64,000 bases of DNA, taken from Ammoniphilus oxalaticus. Its GTDB lineage: Bacteria > Bacillota > Bacilli > Aneurinibacillales > RAOX-1. Shown here piece after piece: positions 53,935 through 63,579 of the stretch. The position numbers and the translations under genes were made by a program. A model generated the notes under the pieces. It was not told where the DNA came from and did no database searches. It saw only the letters and a program-made list of their open reading frames with translations. Location: the NCBI RefSeq assembly GCF_003609605.1, contig NZ_MCHY01000006.1, positions 434,001 through 498,000 of the forward strand, in the 5' to 3' direction. How positions within the stretch are numbered: position 1 is the first letter of the stretch; each line of letters starts with the position of its first letter.

Positions 53935-55494
53935 TTAAGCGGCGGTTCCTTCTTGCTCTTCATCTTTTTTGAATCTCCTTTGAAAAGCAACGACAATGAC
54001 GATGATTAGCAAAGCGGCGACCGCTGTAAACAAGTAGATCGGTTGATATGCCGCATGAGCTGCTTCCGCAAATGCTTCCAACAGCGCTTGCTGAATTTGT
54101 GGATCTGGAATAATCGACACCGCAGTCTGGAGGTCTTCAGCTCCAGCTAGACGCTCCATTTGGCCGCGAAATTCGGTTGGAATCTGAGTTGGATCGATGC
54201 CAATCACTTGTAATTTTTCAGGAATGATTCGTCCCAGTTGACCAAATCCGTTTTGAATAAACGTCGCAAAAATCGTCGGTGAAAGGGTCAGACCAATTTG
54301 ACGCGCGACGGAAAGCGTTCCAATCGCAGATCCTTTTTGTTCACCGGCCGCGTTGGAAGTCAAGACAGTTAGGGGAGCGCCAAGGAAAAAGCCAAACCCG
54401 ATTCCTGCGAACGTTGAAAAGAGGATGAACATCGTCTTTGTGTCGGTAAAGGCCAATCCAATGAACCCGATGATTGAAATGATTCCTGACAGGACTAATG
54501 TTGGAATTGCGCCCCGTTTGTCAACTAAAACGCCACCGCCACCCGCTCCGATTCCTGCCGCTAATGCTAACGGTGTCATCCAATAGCCCGATTTTGCCGC
54601 GGACACCCCCAATATTTGCTGGGCAAACGAAGGGATGAAGATGATCGACCCAATGAATGTTCCTGTCAATAAACCCATGATCATCGTCAACGTAAACGTC
54701 GGCTTTTTCAAAAGGGAGTAGGGAAGAATCGGATCAAACTCAGTTCCCATTTCATTTCGCTTCTCCACCCAAATCAACAGAGCAAATAGGAGAACGGCTA
54801 ACACGAGCAACCCGAAAACGCTTAGATGAAGCATACTTTCAAGTAGATTGCCTGTTGATAAGTTGTTCAGAGCGAACATCACACTTAGGATCGATAGGGA
54901 AAGCAACGTAATCCCAAGGAAATCGATTTTAGATAACTGATGTCCTTTTGTCTCTTGCAATGAAGTTATCCCTAAAATGACTAAACCGATGCCGATCGGG
55001 GCATTGATTAGAAATAACCAGTGCCAATTCCCCGTCCAATCGATTAAAAAACTTCCAATGTTCGGTCCAAGCAAGGAGGCAATTCCGTTCATGCCGCCGA
55101 GCATTCCTAGCATACTGCCTTGTCGTTCTTTGGCTACTGTACTTAATACATGCGAACTGGCGATGATGAAAATTCCACCGCCACCTAACGCTTGCAACAA
55201 CCGAGCCGCTAAAAAGAAACTAAACGTCGGACTCAAAGCGACCGCTATTGAGCCAATTGTAAAAATAGCGACTTCGATCAGAAATAACTTTTTTCGACCA
55301 TAACGATCCGCCAATTTTCCAACAATCGGTGTTGTGACCGCCATCCCCAACGCATACAGTGTAATTCCCCATGAGCCTTGCGTCGGTGAAACTTCAAAAG
55401 AAGTATTGATCGTTGTTAAGGCCGCGCTAATAATTCCATTGTCCAGAGCCGCCATAAAAACGCCAATCATCAAAACGATAAAACCTAGATTCAC
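53935..55494 (-). CDS. MFS transporter, 14-helix DHA2 (EmrB/QacA) type
   Basis: I place the start at GTG 55494 with GGGGTGA just upstream, giving 519 residues that open at helix 1 (GFIVLMIGVFMAALDNGIIS). The in-frame TTG 55560 has no ribosome binding site. Motif A is GKLADRYGRKKLF and motif C IASLLGPNIGSFLI; 14 helices are predicted and a basic C-terminus (RRFKKDEEQ) is cytoplasmic. A long extracellular loop near residues 425-480 is typical of EmrB-like proteins. The substrate is unknown. Confidence 0.9.
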   Translation of the reverse strand: MNLGFIVLMIGVFMAALDNGIISAALTTINTSFEVSPTQGSWGITLYALGMAVTTPIVGKLADRYGRKKLFLIEVAIFTIGSIAVALSPTFSFFLAARLLQALGGGGIFIIASSHVLSTVAKERQGSMLGMLGGMNGIASLLGPNIGSFLIDWTGNWHWLFLINAPIGIGLVILGITSLQETKGHQLSKIDFLGITLLSLSILSVMFALNNLSTGNLLESMLHLSVFGLLVLAVLLFALLIWVEKRNEMGTEFDPILPYSLLKKPTFTLTMIMGLLTGTFIGSIIFIPSFAQQILGVSAAKSGYWMTPLALAAGIGAGGGGVLVDKRGAIPTLVLSGIISIIGFIGLAFTDTKTMFILFSTFAGIGFGFFLGAPLTVLTSNAAGEQKGSAIGTLSVARQIGLTLSPTIFATFIQNGFGQLGRIIPEKLQVIGIDPTQIPTEFRGQMERLAGAEDLQTAVSIIPDPQIQQALLEAFAEAAHAAYQPIYLFTAVAALLIIVIVVAFQRRFKKDEEQEGTAA

Positions 55495-55825
55495 CTCTTC
55501 ACCCCATTTTGCCTTTTCTTTATCTTTCCAGTATAGCGCTGAAAACGGGACTGTATTCAATCAGTTGCTGTGATTAGGTAGCTTAATAATTTTTTTGGTC
55601 CAAGCGAGGTGATCAAGGCATGATGAGTTTTTTGACGGGAAAATAAAAAATAAGTTGTGATAAAAGTATTCTTCTTTTAAAGTGGGGGTTGTGGTGTACA
55701 TAAAATGAAGTGTCCTGAACATGTTAAAAATGGACGCGTTGTTTAAGCTTTCATGCTACTTGGCGAATCTAACCGTTGAGTCCAATATAAAAAAGTGATG
55801 AGGTGGAAGGAGGCGCGAAAAAGGT
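55495..55825. other. Gap without recognisable genes
   Basis: The 331 bp between divergent genes hold the leader of the MFS gene and an AT-rich stretch. A GTGTACAT-type sequence near 55694 is not repeated. I see no RNA gene or repeat. Confidence 0.5.
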
Positions 55826-56089
55826 ATGCATGCTTTTTTGAAATTTGCGGTTATAACGATATTTATTGTGATGTTTATGTTCGCATTTATAAAGGATTTT
55901 AAAAGGTGGGATCACGGTCGGATCAGTCTGATTGGATTAATCATGGAAACGCTCCTGGCGATTGGGTTAATCGCGTTTATAATCGGGATTTTTTTAGCCT
56001 CCCCTGTTATAAAAGTGCTCGGTATTTTCATCGTTCTGATCGGCGCTATTGTAAGAACGTTGCGAATGGCGAGTAAAGAAACAAAGTAA
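55826..56089 (+). CDS. Small membrane protein of unknown function
   Basis: The 87-residue protein starts at ATG 55826 with GGAGGC about 10 nt upstream. Three hydrophobic helices (about 6-22, 37-56, 61-75) and a positively charged cytoplasmic end (RTLRMASKETK) are visible. No family is recognised. Confidence 0.65.
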   Translation: MHAFLKFAVITIFIVMFMFAFIKDFKRWDHGRISLIGLIMETLLAIGLIAFIIGIFLASPVIKVLGIFIVLIGAIVRTLRMASKETK

Positions 56090-56161
56090 AATTCAAGCAA
56101 ATTATTCGTGTGTTCGTCTTATCCCTTCCGTTAGCGGGACTTTTACTGTACTTTGTTTATG

Positions 56162-56190
56162 AAAAGTAGCCTTCGATGGCTACTTTTTTT
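56162..56190 (+). terminator. Terminator after the small membrane protein gene
   Basis: Stem AAAAGTAGCC/GGCTACTTTT with a 6-nt loop and a T-tract. Confidence 0.85.
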
Positions 56191-56243
56191 GTTTACATCT
56201 CGATACACTCACATCTTGCAACATAGGAGGACTGGTCAGTTGC

Positions 56244-56465
56244 TGCAATGGCATATTCGACCATTAGAGTCGTCAGCTGGATATGGTGAAACCTGCAACG
56301 GGAGATTTGACCACTGCATCCAAGTCCCATCACCTGGGATCGATTTTACCTTTATGCAATGGCATTTTCAGCCGCTAGAGCCCGCGTTCTTGGACTACGG
56401 ATCTTGCAACGGTCAAATCGACCGCTACATGGATGCCTCCAATCACGTGATCTGTGAGTTCGTGA
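56244..56465. repeat. Dispersed intergenic repeat, copy 2 (alternating 50/61-bp units)
   Basis: TGCAATGG or TGCAACGG heads occur at 56244, 56294, 56355 and 56405, so spacings alternate 50, 61, 50 bp; the full period is 111 bp. Each is followed about 15 bp later by a CCGCTAGA-like block (ACCATTAGA, ACCACTGCA, GCCGCTAGA, ACCGCTACA). Head, block and spacing match the repeat at 1044-1225. The copies here are more diverged. The rest of the 56090-56675 gap holds only the terminator. Confidence 0.78.
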
Positions 56466-56675
56466 TCCCCAACGATCACCTCTGACATGTTCCATCCACA
56501 TGACATACATTCCACCGATTTCTACAACCACTAGGTGAGATTCCTCACATTGCGCCCGTCAGATCGTTCCCATCGATTCCCTAATGAAATCCACCGCCAA
56601 TCCGTGATAAGTTACAACATGTCACTTCAGAAAAACGAACGAATTTATGAAATAGAAAGTTGAGGAAGAAATGAC

Positions 56676-58988
56676 ATGCAAATAACAAAACGAATGAAAT
56701 TAACATCTGTTATGTCGACAGTCGCTCTACTCGCAAGTTTGATGACACCACTTGTTGTAGATGCTGCGGCGACGGTCAGTGTAGTCGGCGCGCAAGCTGT
56801 CAGTATGAGCGCGACGAGCGATGATTATAAAAGTTTAGGACAATTGAAAATTGAAGTTCCGATTACAGATATTAAGACGGGTGATTTTTTCATTGTAAGA
56901 TTGCCGGCGGATTTTAAGCTAAACATTCCAGCGGCAACAGATGACACTGTCGATATCGCTGCGGCTACGATTACCATGCCAGATGGAACAACCGCGCGAT
57001 TAATGCAAACAGTGAGCCCATCCGATCCGTGGAACGACGAGGTTAGCGAGCATCTGGCTGTCTATCAAACGCATTCTAATGAGATGAAAGTCGTTGTGAA
57101 AAATGCGGACAAAGCGCCTAATGGCGGGTCGGATGCGAATACCATTATAAAAATTAATCTTGGGAGCGTGTATGTCCCTGGCAGCTCGGCTGGGAAGATT
57201 GAGGCGATCATTGAAACCCAACCTGGCAGCGCCTTTACGAATGAAAAGGTAACATTGGCCACGAAAGGAACAGGTATTGTTGACGTATCTGTCGATTCGG
57301 TGAAGACGATTCCAGAAAGTGGCGAAGCGGCGCTGGATACGATTCGTTTTAAAGAAGATAGCCCAGGGGCGCTAACAACGGGTAGTCGTTTAAAACTGAC
57401 GTTGCCATCAGGTTTCGAGTGGAAAGAAAATGAATATCCGCTTCATTTTATTTATGGGGATAACGATGCGGTAGCGAAGTTAAGCGCCACACGCGGCGCG
57501 GATCGACGCGAACTTGAAATCCAAGTTCCTGTAACGACGAATGCGGCAAGTTATTTCACGTTAAAAGATGCGGTGATTACGGTTGGCGATGATAAGTTAG
57601 CCGCTTACGGAGCGATTTCTGTAGAACTGAGCGGTACAAGCAAAATGAGCGAAAAATCATTAGTGGTTGGTAAGTATGTGAAATACGAAGCGACGATTCG
57701 TGTTGGAGAGGTCAAGAACGTGCTAGCCGGTCGAGCGGGGGCCGCAGATCCTGAGCATACTGAAATTGGTCAGTTGGTCATTGAAGAACAGGCGCCAGGA
57801 TCACTCCGAGCAGGCGGTTCGATTCGAGTCCGTTTAGACAATCGCGTGAAATGGGCGGTTGATTCCGATCGAAAACTCGTTCAAGCGCCTCGTCTGAATA
57901 CATTTTTATCCGATCTGCAAGGGTTAGAATTAGCGGAGTGGGAGCTTGTCGATGATCAAACAATTTTGACCTCGGTTAAAACGACATCGCAAGGAACCAA
58001 AGGCGGTAAGCTTGTTTTGGAAAAAGGGTTGGTCGATGTGGCCGCAGACGCTACATCTGCTGATGTGAGCGCGACTATTAGCGGTAATGCGGGCGCGTCC
58101 GGCAATGCGGGAGTGATTGCGAACGTAGTTGCTCCGCTTCGCTTATCCGTTCCAGACGCGACATTGAAACCGGTTCAAGCCGGTGTGCAAGATCGAACGA
58201 TCAGTGATTTGATTGTCGAAGAACAGCTCGCGGGCGCGATTGATAGCGCGGGAAGAGATTCATTTATTCGCTTGACGTTCCCTGCAGGGGTCAGACCGAA
58301 TATGCCGGATTCAGATCAAATTCAGATCGACGGAGACCTTGCCCTTGATACGGCGAATCCAATCATTGATAAAGATGAATACGGACGTTGGTATTTGCAA
58401 TTGGCTACGTTAGCGGCGAGCTCAAAGCCGTCTACAATTACCTTTAGTGGGTTAAAAGTAACGGCGGACCGAACAGTTGCCGAAGGCGAAATGCGTATTG
58501 AGTTAGGTGGTTCAATGATTCAAACAGGCGGAGCGATTACAAACAGTTTCCCTCAAACGGATACAGTGGGGAGTATCGGGGTGGCGAATGTCGTGGTGCC
58601 GACGAATGGGACGATTATGAACTCTGTGAGCTTTGTGATCGGTTCTAATTCCTATATGGTTAACGATGTTGCCAAAAAAATCGATGTCGCCCCATTTATC
58701 GATAAGCATGGACGTACGCTTGTGCCTGTGCGAGCGGTAGCGGAAGCGTTTGACGCTGTCGTCGGATGGGACCCGCAAGATGGGAAAGTAACCATCCTTA
58801 AAGGGGGCAAAGCGATTTCAGTTATCGTCGGTAGCTATGTGATGAACGTGAATGGCGTATTTATTCAAAACGATAGTCCAGCAATTAATAAAAATGGACG
58901 TGTATTTTTACCGGTTCGCGTGATTGCCGAAGCTTTCGGAGCAAAAGTAAATTGGGACCCGCAAACTGAAACCATCTATCTAAACTAA
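56676..58988 (+). CDS. Secreted protein with C-terminal stalk (copper amine oxidase N-like) domain
   Basis: The 770-residue protein starts at ATG 56676 (GAGGAAG upstream). A signal peptide (1-30, cut near VDA-AAT) is followed by three to four beta-rich repeats of about 150 residues, for example LGQLKIEVPITDIKTGDF, IGQLVIEEQAPGSL and ISDLIVEEQLAGAI. The end (about 655-770) contains two stalk-domain motifs, GRTLVPVRAVAEAFDAVVGWD and GRVFLPVRVIAEAFGAKVNWD. Stalk domains attach surface proteins of Paenibacillus-like bacteria non-covalently to the wall. No catalytic motif is seen; it is probably structural or adhesive. A strong terminator follows. Confidence 0.88.
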   Translation: MQITKRMKLTSVMSTVALLASLMTPLVVDAAATVSVVGAQAVSMSATSDDYKSLGQLKIEVPITDIKTGDFFIVRLPADFKLNIPAATDDTVDIAAATITMPDGTTARLMQTVSPSDPWNDEVSEHLAVYQTHSNEMKVVVKNADKAPNGGSDANTIIKINLGSVYVPGSSAGKIEAIIETQPGSAFTNEKVTLATKGTGIVDVSVDSVKTIPESGEAALDTIRFKEDSPGALTTGSRLKLTLPSGFEWKENEYPLHFIYGDNDAVAKLSATRGADRRELEIQVPVTTNAASYFTLKDAVITVGDDKLAAYGAISVELSGTSKMSEKSLVVGKYVKYEATIRVGEVKNVLAGRAGAADPEHTEIGQLVIEEQAPGSLRAGGSIRVRLDNRVKWAVDSDRKLVQAPRLNTFLSDLQGLELAEWELVDDQTILTSVKTTSQGTKGGKLVLEKGLVDVAADATSADVSATISGNAGASGNAGVIANVVAPLRLSVPDATLKPVQAGVQDRTISDLIVEEQLAGAIDSAGRDSFIRLTFPAGVRPNMPDSDQIQIDGDLALDTANPIIDKDEYGRWYLQLATLAASSKPSTITFSGLKVTADRTVAEGEMRIELGGSMIQTGGAITNSFPQTDTVGSIGVANVVVPTNGTIMNSVSFVIGSNSYMVNDVAKKIDVAPFIDKHGRTLVPVRAVAEAFDAVVGWDPQDGKVTILKGGKAISVIVGSYVMNVNGVFIQNDSPAINKNGRVFLPVRVIAEAFGAKVNWDPQTETIYLN

Positions 58989-58994
58989 ACACAG

Positions 58995-59042
58995 CAGCAG
59001 GTTCAGAAAAACAGCTCGTTTTTTTGAACCTGCTGTTTTTTT
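58995..59042 (+). terminator. Terminator of the stalk-domain protein gene
   Basis: An 11-bp stem CAGCAGGTTCA/TGAACCTGCTG with a T-tract. Confidence 0.9.
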
Positions 59043-59129
59043 GTTTACTCTATTTTGTCGCGGCGCCACTAGCTTTTCGACAGACAAGGGGCTATATTAG
59101 AATGGATATTATTCATTGAATGGGGGAGT

Positions 59130-59996
59130 ATGATGACCAACTATTTGCCAGCCTACTTAACCGAGCGGGATGGGTCTCTTTGGTTAACGGAAGACGAACA
59201 TGATAATCTGAAAGTGAGTTATCGGATTAAGGAAATTGTATTTAAAGAGAAGTCATCTTTTCAAGAAGTGATGATTTTAGATTCTTACCACTTTGGGCGG
59301 ATGCTCGCGCTCGATGGTATTGTGCAAACGACAGCTATCGATGGCCACATTTACAACGAAATGATTTCGCATGTTCCAATGGCGGTTCACCCTAATCCGA
59401 AAAAAGTATTAATCATTGGTGGCGGTGATTGCGGTGTAGCGAAAGAAGTATGTAAGTATGAACAAGTGGAGCAGGTCGATATGGTTGAAATTGACGAGCT
59501 TGTCGTTAAAGCTTGCAGGGAGCATTTGCCGGAAGTGTCGGGACGACTGTCTGATAAGCGTGTCCATTTTATTTTTGATGATGGGGTTAAATTTGCTCAA
59601 TCGAAAAAGAGTGAGTACGATCTAATCATTGTTGATTCATCCGACCCGATCGGTCCAGCCCAAGCGTTGTTCGAAAAAAGTTTCTATGAAAGCCTACATA
59701 CTGCATTAAAAGAGGATGGCGTGATGGTCTGCCAAAGTCAGTCGCCAATCTTCCATGTGGACGTGATGAAGCAAACGCGCAACCGAATTTCTGAACTTTT
59801 CGATGAGACAAAAATGTACACAGCAGTTGTTCCCACTTATCCAGGCGGTTTTTGGAGTTTTACCATTGGGGCAAAGCAATCGATTCAGCCGAACGCCTCC
59901 AAAGTAAGCGGGAAAGAAACGAAGTACGTCAATGAACAAATCGTAGAAAGTTGTTTTGCGTTGCCTCAATTTCTTGTGAAGACGCTTGAAAGTTAA
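59130..59996 (+). CDS. speE: Polyamine aminopropyltransferase (spermidine synthase)
   Basis: The 288-residue protein has the spermidine synthase fold: WLTEDEHDNLKVSYRIKEIV at the start, DGIVQTTAIDGHIYNEMISH (putrescine pocket), the SAM-like cofactor loop GGGDCGVAKEV and the catalytic VDSSDPIGPA loop. It transfers aminopropyl from decarboxylated SAM to putrescine. The cofactor loop reads GGGDCG-x-x-KEV where most family members have GGGDGG-x-x-REV, a slight deviation. No speD is in the window. GGGGGAG precedes the start; ATG 59133 is equally possible. Confidence 0.92.
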   Translation: MMTNYLPAYLTERDGSLWLTEDEHDNLKVSYRIKEIVFKEKSSFQEVMILDSYHFGRMLALDGIVQTTAIDGHIYNEMISHVPMAVHPNPKKVLIIGGGDCGVAKEVCKYEQVEQVDMVEIDELVVKACREHLPEVSGRLSDKRVHFIFDDGVKFAQSKKSEYDLIIVDSSDPIGPAQALFEKSFYESLHTALKEDGVMVCQSQSPIFHVDVMKQTRNRISELFDETKMYTAVVPTYPGGFWSFTIGAKQSIQPNASKVSGKETKYVNEQIVESCFALPQFLVKTLES

Positions 59997-60031
59997 TGTC
60001 ATAATTTCCCAGGAAACAAGTGGATGAACAT

Positions 60032-60071
60032 AAAAAAACACCGCTCCTCGAGTTTTGGACGGTGTTTTTTT
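60032..60071. terminator. Terminator between speE and the aminotransferase gene
   Basis: Stem AAAAAAACACCG/CGGTGTTTTTTT between convergent genes. Confidence 0.88.
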
Positions 60072-60100
60072 TGTATCTCTTTGGAGATCGACTATGTTGT

Positions 60101-61282
60101 TTAGTATTCTAATACAATTCGGTTTTCGCATGTTTCTTGGAATTTCCGAACAGCTGCTTGTGTGTCCACGGTGTATCCAATCTCATTTAACGTTACGCCA
60201 ATTAACTCAATTGCTCTGGCGAACATGTCGTTCGTAGCGTTCCCCATATGGCCCACTCTGAACGCCTTGCCCGCTAACGAGGCAAGCGCTCCAGCAACGA
60301 CAACCCCTTTATCTGCTAAAGCGGCTCTAAATTTTCCATCGTCAATGCCTTCTGGATAAATGAAGCAACTTAACGTAGAGGCTGCAATCGCTTCATCTGC
60401 CAATGCTTCCATACCGTAAGTCGCCAGCGCGGCGCGAATCGCTTTCGCAGAGATCGTGTGGCGGTTCCACCGTGTTTCTAATCCTTCCTCCATAACCAAT
60501 TGCAGTCCGCGGTGATAAGCGTAAATTAAGTTTACCGGTGGAGTCGCAAAGTACTTCGCAGGATTTTCCATCACCGGCTGCCATTTTTTAATATCGCTAT
60601 AGTAGGCGTTAATGCGTCCTAACTTTTCTCTCGCCGCTAACGCTTCAGGGCTAAAGGCGACGATCGCGATGCCTGGAGGAACCCCGATCGCTTTTTGCGA
60701 ACCTGTCAAAATGACGTCGATTCGGTGGTTTGAAGCGCCGTATTCTTTCCCCATATCTTCGTCCATCGCTGCTGTTGCGCAGACACCGTCTAGAATAAAT
60801 AATGCGCCCGCTTCTTTCACCACTGGGACAAGTTGCTCTAAACTTGCGGCAACACCTGTTGATGTATCCGCATGGGAAACAGTGACAGCCTTAAAGCCGC
60901 CTTCAGCCAATTTCGCCCGAACTTGTTCTGGATCGACATGTTGTCCCCATTCCGCTTGAATCGTTTCAGCTTGAATACCAAACGCTTCAGCTATATCTAT
61001 AAATCGATCGCCAAAAAATCCGTGACTGACGACTAAAATCTTTTCTCCTGGAGCAACGGTATTAACGAGCGCCATTTCCATCGCAACGGTCCCAGAACCA
61101 GCGAGGACAAACACTTCACCGTCTGTATTAAATAATTGCTTTGTTAAAGCAATCGACTCTTTGAAAATTTTAACAAAACGCGGATCGGTATGACCCCATG
61201 TTTCTTGCGCAAGCGCATCGTAGATTTCGCCCGTAACAGGAGTAGGCCCTGGCACCAATAACATCTCTTTATTTCGTTTCAT
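60101..61282 (-). CDS. Class V aminotransferase (alanine-glyoxylate / serine-pyruvate type)
   Basis: The 393-residue PLP enzyme starts at ATG 61282 with AAGGAGGACAC upstream. Characteristic segments are LLVPGPTPV, the cofactor region LAGSGTVAMEMAL, Asp165 in FILDGVC and the Schiff-base Lys197 in LTGSQKAIGVPPG. The family covers serine-pyruvate, alanine-glyoxylate and ureidoglycine-glyoxylate aminotransferases; without purine-catabolic neighbours no single substrate is assigned. Confidence 0.9.
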   Translation of the reverse strand: MKRNKEMLLVPGPTPVTGEIYDALAQETWGHTDPRFVKIFKESIALTKQLFNTDGEVFVLAGSGTVAMEMALVNTVAPGEKILVVSHGFFGDRFIDIAEAFGIQAETIQAEWGQHVDPEQVRAKLAEGGFKAVTVSHADTSTGVAASLEQLVPVVKEAGALFILDGVCATAAMDEDMGKEYGASNHRIDVILTGSQKAIGVPPGIAIVAFSPEALAAREKLGRINAYYSDIKKWQPVMENPAKYFATPPVNLIYAYHRGLQLVMEEGLETRWNRHTISAKAIRAALATYGMEALADEAIAASTLSCFIYPEGIDDGKFRAALADKGVVVAGALASLAGKAFRVGHMGNATNDMFARAIELIGVTLNEIGYTVDTQAAVRKFQETCENRIVLEY

Positions 61283-61762
61283 CTTGTGTCCTCCTTAAAC
61301 TATCCAGTATTCAGTTCTTCTCCTCATCCTTGTTTTTACCTTTAATTAAAATGTGAACAATTGAAGAAAGTCGGGGTGTGAATGTTCAGTTTTTTAATCT
61401 GCGGATTAAAGACAAACTTTTCTCTATCATGTAAATTTAAGCGGAAAATTATGCATGCTTGTCCATATTTTACACGATTCGCATTTCAAAGTGGGTGAAA
61501 AACTGTGTTGGATGATAACCTTTTTTCCTTTAAACAATTAAAGTGTTTTAAAAATAATAGCTATCCATGCTCATTTTGGCAAGTGGACAATTAAAGAATT
61601 TCTACTCTATTTTTCAATTTCGCGCGGATCAGCTAATCTTATTATAAGGAATATATTCGTTACATAACAGGGTAAATTCATAAAAAGTTGAATTAATGAA
61701 AAAGCTTAAGTTTTCTGTCATCTTTGTGGGTGGTGAAGCGAAGGGGGAGAGGAGGCCGATCT
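61283..61762. other. AT-rich intergenic gap
   Basis: The 480 bp hold the leader of the aminotransferase gene. I looked for a T-box, glycine or SAM riboswitch motif on the minus strand and found none. No repeat or coding frame stands out. Confidence 0.5.
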
Positions 61763-62260
61763 CTATCCCCCGTCATGAACAGATAAGCTTGCGTTTTTTT
61801 CGCGCAACATCTTTTCAGCTCGTTTAGCCGCCTCTAAAATATCACGTGTATAAGGAAGCCAAGCGACCGCGGCATCTTGGCTTGTCGCTCCTAATGGAAT
61901 ACAGGCGTCGATGCCAGGTTTAAGCAGTCGACATCCAGCGGGGCGTTGTTCGCTCGTTAAACGACAGCCCATCTGTGTCAAATGTACACATTCGCCTCCT
62001 GTGGAAAAGTCGAATACTTTTCCAATCGCGTTCGTATGGGCGGGACGAATGAAATAAGCCTCATCAAAAATAGACATTCCTTCACGCGGATCTCCGTCCC
62101 AAATATCAACCGCCCATTCACCGGAAGCAAACTTTTCAGTTAGCGCGGTGACACTGATCGATTCAAAATCCGAAGGCAGGGCAGAACCCGCATAATATTT
62201 ACAGCAGGCCCCTTGGCAAGTTGCGCACAACTGTTCATCCGTATAGTTTACTTTCGACAC
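61763..62260 (-). CDS. YkgJ-like cysteine-cluster (Fe-S/zinc) protein
   Basis: I choose GTG 62260, 6 nt behind AGAGGG, giving 165 residues starting MSKVNYTDEQLCATCQ; an ATG at 62266 is too close to that site and the long upstream frame looks unrelated. CATCQGACCKYYAG, GECVHL, GCRL and RPAGCRLLKPG form the YkgJ-type CxxCxxxCC...C pattern for a metal cluster. Members are of unknown function; some are linked to Fe-S biology. The 62261-62730 gap upstream shows nothing else recognisable. Confidence 0.85.
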   Translation of the reverse strand: MSKVNYTDEQLCATCQGACCKYYAGSALPSDFESISVTALTEKFASGEWAVDIWDGDPREGMSIFDEAYFIRPAHTNAIGKVFDFSTGGECVHLTQMGCRLTSEQRPAGCRLLKPGIDACIPLGATSQDAAVAWLPYTRDILEAAKRAEKMLREKNASLSVHDGG

Positions 62261-62730
62261 AATCATCCCTCTTTTCAGATGAAATATCTCCCTGAATTCG
62301 CTCCTTACTATTATTGTAACCGATAGTAAAGGTATTCTAAATGACGATAACTTAACAAATTTTGAACAAATATTAAAAACGCTACGGAATATATTGAATA
62401 TTATAACACCTTTAAATAAGTGAGGGAAAGGCAATGGCTGAACAATGATTTGGAAGCAGTTGGATGATATGGTTTTTGATGTGGTTATGTTAAAATATAA
62501 TTAATTTGCTTATAAAGATCATTGAAGCGTAAATTAATCAAAGGGTACTGAAGAGTCAGAAAACTGTTGCAAATGGCGAGTAGTTTCGATAATATAAAAA
62601 AAAGTAGATGATGAAATGCCCTTTATCAAAGGAGATCTCCGATCCAATTGAAAATGTTACGATTTGTCTAGAGATATGATTTGTCAAAAGGTAGGGATGA
62701 TTACCTTCTAGTTAAGGGGGATGGAAACAG

Positions 62731-63129
62731 ATGAATACATTGACACATGAGATTTATAATGAATTGCGATGGTTTGTAGGCCGACAAGTCGGTTTGATGA
62801 CGATTTTGTCCACTGAAAATGATTATGAATATTACCATGAAGGCAGGATGCAATTGGAGTTACGTAAAATTAAAGGGTTTGGAGAAGTCGTTGATATTCT
62901 TCTAGCAAAGGATGAGGGCAGCAAAGGAGCTACTTTTGAGTCCAAACAATTGCGAGAGTATATGTTAGATAATCGTGAGGTGGAAGACCATCTCGTTAAA
63001 ACGTTAACGATCTATTTAAAAGATGGATCAATGTTCAGTTTAACGGCTAAGTACGTGGTCGATGACCAGCATACTGATATTACAATATCAGATGAATACG
63101 CGCGTTTTTTATTTAATTTAATTGGATAA
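62731..63129 (+). CDS. Soluble protein of unknown function
   Basis: The 132-residue protein starts at ATG 62731 (AAGGGGGATGG upstream). It has no signal, Cys or membrane helix. Predicted beta-rich segments include VGRQVGLMTILS, MQLELRKIKGFGEVVDILLA and LTIYLKDGSMFSLTAKYVV. No family is recognised. It has its own terminator. Confidence 0.7.
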   Translation: MNTLTHEIYNELRWFVGRQVGLMTILSTENDYEYYHEGRMQLELRKIKGFGEVVDILLAKDEGSKGATFESKQLREYMLDNREVEDHLVKTLTIYLKDGSMFSLTAKYVVDDQHTDITISDEYARFLFNLIG

Positions 63130-63142
63130 CGGAGAATGTGAT

Positions 63143-63172
63143 AAGGAGCCGCGACAATGGCTCCTTTTTTTC
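63143..63172 (+). terminator. Terminator of the 62731 gene
   Basis: Stem AAGGAGCC/GGCTCCTT with a TTTTTTTCC tail. Confidence 0.85.
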
Positions 63173-63281
63173 CTTGACATCGATTTTTACATAGACTAGC
63201 TTGCTTATTTTCGCTATACAAGTTTGCCATCTTTGTTATAATGTTGAGCATATTAAATTTATAGGATAGGGGTTGGCGCGC

Positions 63282-63554
63282 ATGTTATACGTAGCAATGT
63301 TACCGATTATTGATGAACAATTGAATGCAAAGGTTCGTCCTGCTCATCTTGCATATTTAGATGATCTTTACAAACAAGGAAAAGTCTTATCAGCAGGTCC
63401 ATTTACAGATAAAAAAGGCGGCATGGTTATTTACCGCGCTCATTCGTTTGAAGAGGCGAAAGCGTTAGCTGAAGCAGACCCTGTGATTGTTGAAAAAGCC
63501 CGTACACTGGAATTACGCGAGTGGAATTCTTTGCCGTTCCCGCTCGGTGAATAA
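63282..63554 (+). CDS. YciI-like protein
   Basis: A 90-residue protein from ATG 63282 (AGGGGTTGG upstream; a TTG at 63273 is less likely). VRPAHLAYLDDLYKQGKVLSAGPF, GGMVIYRAHSFEEAKALAEADP and TLELREWN are the YciI fold, with the conserved His of RPAHLAYL and Asp of the EADP motif. YciI-like proteins are small dimers related to muconolactone isomerase; the role here is unknown. The HesB-like gene starts 25 bp after its stop, so the two may be co-transcribed. Confidence 0.88.
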   Translation: MLYVAMLPIIDEQLNAKVRPAHLAYLDDLYKQGKVLSAGPFTDKKGGMVIYRAHSFEEAKALAEADPVIVEKARTLELREWNSLPFPLGE

Positions 63555-63579
63555 AGATGAATGAGGTGATTCACAAACG

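Noticed and set aside
56153-56485. 110-codon frame through the second repeat locus
   Set aside because: Same reason: repeat-driven frame overlapping a terminator, no ribosome binding site at its start.
61283-61762. T-box or glycine riboswitch before the aminotransferase
   Set aside because: No T-box sequence (GGTGG-x-ACCGCG type) or glycine aptamer core is found on the minus strand.
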